Position numbers and translations under genes: made by a program. The notes under the pieces are model-generated. The model ran no database searches. It was given only the letters and a program-made list of their open reading frames with translations, and had not been told where the DNA came from. From Candidatus Gastranaerophilales bacterium (lineage in GTDB: Bacteria; Cyanobacteriota; Vampirovibrionia; Gastranaerophilales; Gastranaerophilaceae), in assembly GCA_944323615.1 (NCBI GenBank), contig CALUTG010000008.1, positions 1 through 45,664 on the forward strand: a stretch of DNA of 45,664 nucleotides, in the 5' to 3' direction. This document shows, one piece after another, positions 41,924 to 45,664 of the stretch (the stretch's first letter is position 1; every line of letters starts with the position of its first letter).

Positions 41924-42205
41924 CTAGTGATAATCGACTATTTCAACATCAAAAGAATGATTGTCCAACCACCTGAAACATATTCTATACTGGTCATTAA
42001 TACGTATAGAATATTGTCCTTGTCTATCACCTGTTAAAGATTCAAGATGGTTGCTCGGCGGAATCTTTAAATCATCAAGAACAGAAGCAGCATGGAGCAT
42101 TCTTAGTTTCTGTAATGCTCGTTTTTGAATATCATGAGGGAGTTTTTTAGAGAACTGCTCATTCCATATCTTCTCTGTTTCTTTGCATTTGAAAGATTTA
42201 ATCAT
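41924..42205 (-). CDS. higB: HigB-family toxin (RelE superfamily mRNA interferase)
   Basis: This 93-residue protein matches HigB/RelE: ETEKIWNEQFSKKLP near the start, PPSNHLESLTGDRQGQYSIRINDQYRICFRW in the core and VEIVDYH at the end. It would cleave mRNA on the ribosome. Toxin-before-antitoxin order fits higBA. There is no Shine-Dalgarno; an extended -10 (TGTTAAAAT) ends 7 nt before ATG, suggesting a leaderless and perhaps poorly translated message. Confidence 0.93.
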   Translation of the reverse strand: MIKSFKCKETEKIWNEQFSKKLPHDIQKRALQKLRMLHAASVLDDLKIPPSNHLESLTGDRQGQYSIRINDQYRICFRWLDNHSFDVEIVDYH

Positions 42206-42211
42206 AGGAGA

Positions 42212-42220
42212 ATTTTAACA
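42212..42220 (-). promoter_or_regulatory. Extended -10 promoter of higB
   Basis: Minus strand TGTTAAAAT (42220-42212). The start codon begins 7 nt downstream, so the mRNA is predicted to be leaderless. Confidence 0.6.
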
Positions 42221-42240
42221 TATAAATATCCTGTGAATAG

Positions 42241-42269
42241 TTGAAAATGCTGTAAAAATTAGTTAAAAT
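42241..42269 (+). promoter_or_regulatory. Sigma70 promoter of the ncRNA candidate
   Basis: TTGAAA (42241-42246), 17 bp, TAAAAT (42264-42269). The expected +1 (42276/42277) coincides with the first base of a 10-bp stem. Confidence 0.7.
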
Positions 42270-42275
42270 GTAAAT

Positions 42276-42454
42276 GATAGTCTGATACGGTAAATCTCGG
42301 CACCGAGCCAACTGGCGACAGAGGGATAGTCCGAGTCCTCATAATCAGACTATTGTTTTATCGGTATGAGGTCGTAGAATATAGGTTTGATATATACCTG
42401 CCCAACAAATAGTTTATAAAAATAAAAGCGGCATTAAAGCCGATTTATTTTTAT
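42276..42454 (+). ncRNA. Structured small RNA candidate divergent from higBA
   Basis: A 10-bp perfect stem ATAGTCTGAT (42277-42286) / ATCAGACTAT (42344-42353) closes a multiloop with short hairpins CTCG-GCAC-CGAG and GAGG...CCTC, cloverleaf-like. A promoter places transcription start at the stem's first base. A hairpin CGGC-ATTAAA-GCCG followed by a U-rich run (42429-42454) ends the unit. No open reading frame of note. I do not recognise an Rfam family. It might be a regulator, a riboswitch-like leader or islet-encoded RNA. Confidence 0.55.
42419..42454 (+). terminator. Terminator hairpin of the ncRNA, next to a degenerate tRNA-tail tag
   Basis: CGGC/GCCG stem extended by AAATAAA/TTTATTT. 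It is followed directly by GGTGTCAATGAGG (42455-42467), a worn version of the tRNA-Leu 3' end GGTGTCGATGGCGG. Confidence 0.65.
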
Positions 42455-42475
42455 GGTGTCAATGAGGTTAATAAT

Positions 42476-42589
42476 TTGGTACCTTTTAGCTACAGTGCAA
42501 AGACATTGTATAGTGAATTAATATCAATCATGAAACAATCAACTCAAGAGTATTACAATATGAGAAGTATTTTTGGGTTGAAATGTTAA
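42476..42589 (+). pseudogene. Degenerate gene relic, copy 3
   Basis: An open frame LVPFSYSAKTLYSELISIMK followed by QSTQEYYNMRSIFGLKC and a stop. It shares the 'Y..LISI' and YNMR blocks with the relics at 41117 and 41402 and, like copy 2, starts just after a tRNA-tail tag. The rest of the gap to 42695 holds nothing I can name. Confidence 0.4.
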
Positions 42590-42695
42590 GATTATTCTAT
42601 ATAAATATAGCGACGTGTGAAATTTATATGTTATAAATTTTTAAATAATTTAAGTCCTGATAAAAGCGAATAGTCTAGCGAATTTGATATTACTT

Positions 42696-43928
42696 TTATG
42701 GTAAAATTCCCCCATACTCTTTATATAAAGCTAGTACGTCATCAGATACCTTGCGACCTTCAATAATGTGAGCATAAGTTTCAGCAAGAAATTCTGCAGG
42801 ATTTTCTGTTGCGTATGAAGATATTTCACCGGCTACTTTGATTTTTTGTTTGTTTCCGAGCCATTCTCTTAATTCTTTCGGATATGAACTCTTATTTTTA
42901 TCATAAAACGCTTTTAAACAAGACCTTTTAGATATGTCAGGGTCGTTTAAATGCCCAAATTCATGATAAATAGATTTAAAACGGCTTGATAATACCAATG
43001 GTTTTTTAATATTTGCTTCTTTGATATACTGCATCAGAAGCGTTCGTTGTTCATCAGTTGTCATCTTTGCAATTTTATTAATATCGACTTCCAAATCAAG
43101 TGATGTTAATCTTTCTTTAGCTGAACTATTATTTAATATAGTCTTGATTTTGTTTATCGGATTTAATAAGAAACTGTTTGTTTCCGCAGTTGCCATTTGT
43201 AAGTTTTCAAAGAGTTCAATTTTCTCGTTGAAGTTACATTGGTTATTATTAAATTTGTGCAATTTTTGCAACAGCTCTTTTATAGTATTTGATGAATATA
43301 TTTCAGGGTAAGCAAATTTGCCATTTTGTATTGTAATCCAAGAACTATCTTTTAAATAGTTGTTAATCGCTTTGTCAATATCTTCAAAGACTAATTTATC
43401 AATGGTTAGACATTGTCCGTCTCTAGTGACTTGAAGCATTGTTTGACCGTCTATAGCCTCATAATGAATGTTTTTCGGAGTTTTAATTTTCCCTTTTAAT
43501 TTGTTACTGATATTGACCATTCCTTCATTAATCCAGTTCATAACATCAATATCTTTAGCACTAAATCCACTATAATCCTTAATTCCTAGATGAGTTTTAC
43601 CAAACTCAATAGCTTCTTCAATATTATTCGCTTTTTTAAATTCAATATGTTCTGCAAGTTGTTGTACTGATTTATTGCCAACTTTTCCATTAGTTAATAT
43701 GTAAGCAACTGCTCCTATACCTATTAGTGTTAATGCTCCAAGTCCAATTTTTGCACCATTAGACAAACCGTTCTTTTTATTTATGGCAGGTGTATCTTCC
43801 TGGGGTTTGTTAATTTCAACTCTATCAGATGAATAGGGTGCTGTCTTAAAATAAATAGGTAAATTACTATTTACCAACTGTTGTTGAAATGTAACATATG
43901 GAGAATATGTAATACTTGTTATAGACAT
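42696..43928 (-). CDS. Tagged, membrane-anchored HExxH protein, islet cargo
   Basis: 410 residues from the internal ATG 43928, which puts the tag MSITSITYSPYVTFQQQ at the N-terminus; the frame reaches 44030 but those codons look non-coding. A membrane helix lies at about 58-80. The C-terminal domain has YHEFGH (321-326) and NPAEFLAETYAH (376-387), the HExxH and downstream Glu of a zincin peptidase. It is predicted to be anchored with the peptidase domain on one side of the membrane. It lies alone between tRNA-Leu tail copies. Substrate unknown. Confidence 0.7.
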   Translation of the reverse strand: MSITSITYSPYVTFQQQLVNSNLPIYFKTAPYSSDRVEINKPQEDTPAINKKNGLSNGAKIGLGALTLIGIGAVAYILTNGKVGNKSVQQLAEHIEFKKANNIEEAIEFGKTHLGIKDYSGFSAKDIDVMNWINEGMVNISNKLKGKIKTPKNIHYEAIDGQTMLQVTRDGQCLTIDKLVFEDIDKAINNYLKDSSWITIQNGKFAYPEIYSSNTIKELLQKLHKFNNNQCNFNEKIELFENLQMATAETNSFLLNPINKIKTILNNSSAKERLTSLDLEVDINKIAKMTTDEQRTLLMQYIKEANIKKPLVLSSRFKSIYHEFGHLNDPDISKRSCLKAFYDKNKSSYPKELREWLGNKQKIKVAGEISSYATENPAEFLAETYAHIIEGRKVSDDVLALYKEYGGILP

Positions 43929-44090
43929 TATTAACCCACTAAAACATTCTACTACATATATAAAGTCACAAACAAAACAAAAATTGATGTGTTTATAACA
44001 AATTGTTACAAATGAATTTATATAAAACATTGGTGGAACAAGTATGTAGGTTGGGCAAGTATGCCCAACGATAAAATCTTTATAGCATAT

Positions 44091-44124
44091 AAAATAAAAA
44101 AGAGGTCAAAACCTCTCTTTTTTA
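44091..44124 (-). terminator. Terminator hairpin after the distal tRNA-Leu cassette
   Basis: AAAAAAGAGGT/ACCTCTCTTTTTT with a short loop. On the minus strand it directly follows a tRNA-Leu tail copy. Confidence 0.8.
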
Positions 44125-44127
44125 TGG

Positions 44128-44312
44128 TGTCGATGGCGGGACTTGTCTTGGATTTGCTCCCCGCTCGGAAAGTTTCGCTTTTTGAACCTGCGGTTCAACC
44201 TCGCTCAATTTCCTCGCTATCCGGACTAACTCCATTCTGTCGTGTTGTCCGTCCGCAAATCCGCTGAACCCTTAAAATGCTTCGCATTGGGGTTCTGCGT
44301 CATCTTATCGAC
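44128..44312 (-). ncRNA. tRNA-Leu-mimic cassette, distal, with structured T-loop insert
   Basis: Minus strand: it opens with GTCGATA (44312-44306), one base off the tRNA-Leu acceptor strand GTCGATG, and ends with an exact 18-nt copy of the tRNA 3' end (44145-44128). GAACC...GGGTTC forms a hairpin that brings in the T-arm 5' half. The insert repeats that of the tRNA-Tyr cassette: GGATTTGC/GCAAATCC, GGAAA/TTTCC, TTGAACC-GCA-GGTTCAA and the runs CGGACGGAC, AGTCCGGATAGCGAG and CCAAGACAA. Two helices differ from the Tyr copy by paired changes that keep base pairing. A terminator hairpin follows. Confidence 0.6.
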
Positions 44313-44346
44313 AATAAAAAAGAGCCCCCTTGGACTCTTTTTTATT
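44313..44346 (-). terminator. Terminator hairpin after the proximal tRNA-Leu cassette
   Basis: AATAAAAAAGAG paired with CTCTTTTTTATT, 10-nt loop, following a tRNA-Leu tail copy on the minus strand. Confidence 0.8.
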
Positions 44347-44500
44347 GTCGATGGCGGGACTTGTCTTGGTCGCTCGCGATTAACGGCAATTCCGTGTTTT
44401 GTTTTCGTGATTTCATCACTCCAAACAAAAGCACTCCAGCCTCAGCTCGCTCCCGCTGAACCCGCTAAAACAGATTTAAGCCCTCACCAATCAAGCATAT
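44346..44500 (-). repeat. tRNA-Leu-tail cassette, proximal, different insert
   Basis: It ends (minus strand) with CCAAGACAAG and the exact 18-nt tRNA-Leu tail (44363-44346). It also contains GCGGGTTCA followed by GCGGG, the T-arm 5' half. Between them lies a different hairpin, TTTTGTTT/AAACAAAA enclosing GTGAT-GAA-ATCAC. The acceptor 5' strand is not clear. It appears to be a sister cassette with another insert. Confidence 0.6.
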
Positions 44501-44501
44501 T

Positions 44502-44533
44502 AAAAAAAGGATAACTAAAGTTATCCTTTTTTT
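44502..44533 (-). terminator. Rho-independent terminator of tRNA-Leu
   Basis: AAAAAAAGGATAACT paired with AGTTATCCTTTTTTT, starting 2 nt past the tRNA 3' end on the minus strand. Confidence 0.9.
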
Positions 44534-44535
44534 AA

Positions 44536-44617
44536 TGTCGATGGCGGGACTTGAACCCGCAAGGATCTCTCCACACGCCCCTCAAACGTGCGCGTATACC
44601 GATTCCGCCACATCGAC
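44536..44617 (-). tRNA. tRNA-Leu (anticodon GAG)
   Basis: An 82-nt class II tRNA: acceptor GTCGATG/CATCGAC, anticodon stem CACGT/GCGTG with loop TTGAGGG giving anticodon GAG (codon CUC), variable arm, T-arm GCGGGTTCAAGTCCCGC. Discriminator A; CCA not encoded. Its 3' 18 nt recur exactly at 44346-44363 and 44128-44145, and its 5' region recurs at 44727-44740. Confidence 0.95.
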
Positions 44618-44740
44618 ATAATTAATTTTCACTTCTGCCGTTTGGCGTTAGACTCAACTGGCGGAAAGGAGCTTCGCTCCCCTCCTTCTGAAACCTGACA
44701 TTTAGTCAGCTTTCAGTGGAGTCCTTGCCACATCGACATA
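44618..44740 (-). repeat. Partial duplication of the tRNA-Leu 5' end with a structured spacer
   Basis: The 14 nt TATGTCGATGTGGC at the tRNA start (44620-44607) recur exactly at 44740-44727. The ~106 nt between can fold into CTGAAA/TTTCAG, GGAGC-GAA-GCTCC and an outer GACTC/GAGTC helix. It looks like another element that copied tRNA sequence, this time the 5' end. The rest of 44741-44919 shows no gene. Confidence 0.65.
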
Positions 44741-44919
44741 TATATTAACTTTTCAATTAACAAAAAATATTCTAGCATAAACATTTTTTTGTTACAAACT
44801 TTTATATAAATATTGACATAAATTTAATTCTGCAAGAAAATAAGTTTTGTAGAAAGTCGTTTTTTCGGGTAAATTTATCCCAATGATTGTTTACCCCTAA
44901 TACAGAAAAGGTGCGAGTT

Positions 44920-45156
44920 ATGGAAATTTCAGCAATATCACGTGTTGCCAACAGCGGCAGAAGAAATTTATTTATACGTTACAGCAACAGTTTTATGTCT
45001 TCTCCGGAAGGTGTAAACCCGTTTGTTAAAGCTAACGAATCTAATCTTTTAAATAATGTTTCTAAAGCTAATAAAAAAATGGGAATAGAAAATCTGGAAG
45101 AATTTACTATTTTCCCTAAAGAAGTTATTGACGGAAGAACTATCATACAAGCTTAA
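44920..45156 (+). CDS. Small tagged orphan protein
   Basis: 78 residues from ATG 44920, with AAAGGTG about 8 nt upstream; the frame begins at 44887. It begins MEISAISRVANSGRRNLF, resembling the recurring tag (M-x-I-S-x-I). The rest is short and charged with no recognised domain. It lies 11 nt before dut and is probably cotranscribed. Confidence 0.65.
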   Translation: MEISAISRVANSGRRNLFIRYSNSFMSSPEGVNPFVKANESNLLNNVSKANKKMGIENLEEFTIFPKEVIDGRTIIQA

Positions 45157-45167
45157 TTGAGGACTAT

Positions 45168-45605
45168 ATGATTTTAAAAATTTACAGAATGGAACACAAT
45201 AAATACGTTCCGGAATATAAGACAGAAGGTGCCGCAGGCATGGACTTATGCGCAGCTATAGAAGAAGGTATTACTCTCCAGCCGCTTGAAAGACGTCTTA
45301 TTCCTACAGGCTTAAAAATTGAACTTGAGCATGGCTACGAAGCTCAAATCAGACCTCGCTCCGGACTTTCTATTAAACACGGTATCAGTCTTATTAACTG
45401 TGTCGGAACAATCGATGAGGACTACAGAGGCGAAGTTTGTGTTCCTGTTGTAAATATTTCAAATGAGCCATACACAATCCAGCCTGATGAAAGAATAGCT
45501 CAAATGGTAATCTCTAAATACGAACAGGCAAAAATAGAAGTTGTTACAGAATTGACCTCTACAGCACGCGGTGAAGGCGGCTTTGGCTCAACAGGTAAGG
45601 TATAG
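45168..45605 (+). CDS. dut: dUTP diphosphatase (dUTPase)
   Basis: This 145-residue protein has all five trimeric dUTPase motifs: EGAAGMDLCA (1), RPRSGLSIKHGI (2), NCVGTIDEDYRGEV with the catalytic Asp (3), DERIAQMVI (4) and the C-terminal ARGEGGFGSTGKV arm (5). It hydrolyses dUTP to dUMP, keeping uracil out of DNA and feeding dTMP synthesis. GAGGA precedes ATG. The remaining 59 bp of the window hold no gene. Confidence 0.97.
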   Translation: MILKIYRMEHNKYVPEYKTEGAAGMDLCAAIEEGITLQPLERRLIPTGLKIELEHGYEAQIRPRSGLSIKHGISLINCVGTIDEDYRGEVCVPVVNISNEPYTIQPDERIAQMVISKYEQAKIEVVTELTSTARGEGGFGSTGKV

Positions 45606-45664
45606 ATTACATAGAATACGCAAAATAATGCAGAGTGGGTAAAATGTAAGTGTACCTACGGACT

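Noticed and set aside
42297-42306. GGCACCGAG resembling the Cas9 tracrRNA tail
   Set aside because: Nine bases shared by chance; no Cas9, repeats or anti-repeat.
42276-42454. Group I intron or RNase P fragment suggested by GATAGTCC and CAGACTA strings
   Set aside because: The order of the conserved elements is wrong and no catalytic core can be built.
43929-44030. N-terminal 34 codons of the zincin-like frame
   Set aside because: They read as low-quality AT-rich frame without a ribosome site, and the internal ATG gives the shared tag.
41381-44740. Integrase gene in the tRNA-Leu islet array
   Set aside because: I looked for a tyrosine or serine recombinase frame on both strands and found none.

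Overview
The window looks like a chromosomal segment of a gut-type, non-photosynthetic cyanobacterial relative (Melainabacteria/Vampirovibrionia, probably Gastranaerophilales). This is inferred from its AT-rich DNA, a complete minCDE operon, flagellar rod genes, a didermic envelope set (MCE protein, LptD/OstA-like protein, EnvC-like M23 peptidase), a Tat system, and many orphan proteins that share a short N-terminal tag and match no family I can name. No marker gene that would settle the lineage is present.

Layout. 1-4.3 kb: a CheR-like methyltransferase, glucose-6-phosphate isomerase and a kinase-like/helical-repeat protein, the last two diverging from a 58-bp near-perfect palindrome. 4.3-8.1 kb: a cupin/MarR pair with two identical operators, a GNAT enzyme, a degenerate M48 peptidase, an exported protein and an MCE protein. 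8.4-10.9 kb: minCDE. 10.9-14.7 kb: an orphan, prephenate dehydratase, and flagellar rod genes. 14.8-16.6 kb: tRNA-Thr, tRNA-Thr, tRNA-Tyr and a tRNA-anchored islet. 16.6-21.5 kb: an orphan, an EamA exporter and a nickel-pincer cofactor locus (larB, a short larC, a CbiM/NikM-type permease, larE). 21.5-22.0 kb: dense intergenic repeats. 22.0-29.1 kb: a membrane orphan, a second CheR-like protein, tatC, tatA, a ferredoxin membrane protein with an internal twin-arginine motif, a Tat-lipoprotein aldo/keto reductase, a flavodoxin-like protein and a divergent AraC regulator. 29.2-40.9 kb: a tagged orphan, a DHA2 exporter, an AAG glycosylase, three surface-sugar genes, a coiled-coil protein, a class II aldolase, an LptD-like protein, an M23 peptidase and a 37-residue membrane peptide. 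41-44.7 kb: a second islet array anchored on tRNA-Leu, holding higBA, a structured ncRNA candidate, gene relics and a zincin-like protein. 44.9-45.6 kb: a tagged orphan and dUTPase.

The strongest candidate for something undescribed is at the tRNA loci. Downstream of tRNA-Tyr and of tRNA-Leu lie short cassettes that begin with the host tRNA's own 5' acceptor strand and end with its own 3' T-arm/acceptor sequence, each followed by a hairpin terminator. The T-loop of each cassette is split by the same ~110-nt structured insert. The two inserts keep their helices through compensatory base changes, although they sit 29 kb apart and on opposite strands. Degenerate copies of the tRNA tail continue outward and mark off islets with higBA and single HExxH proteins, with no integrase in view. 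A second theme is the N-terminal tag (roughly M-x-I-S ... F-[K/Q/G]-x) on about nine otherwise unrelated proteins, including the metabolic enzyme Pgi.

All calls come from reading the sequence. Family assignments rest on motifs, with no database search.
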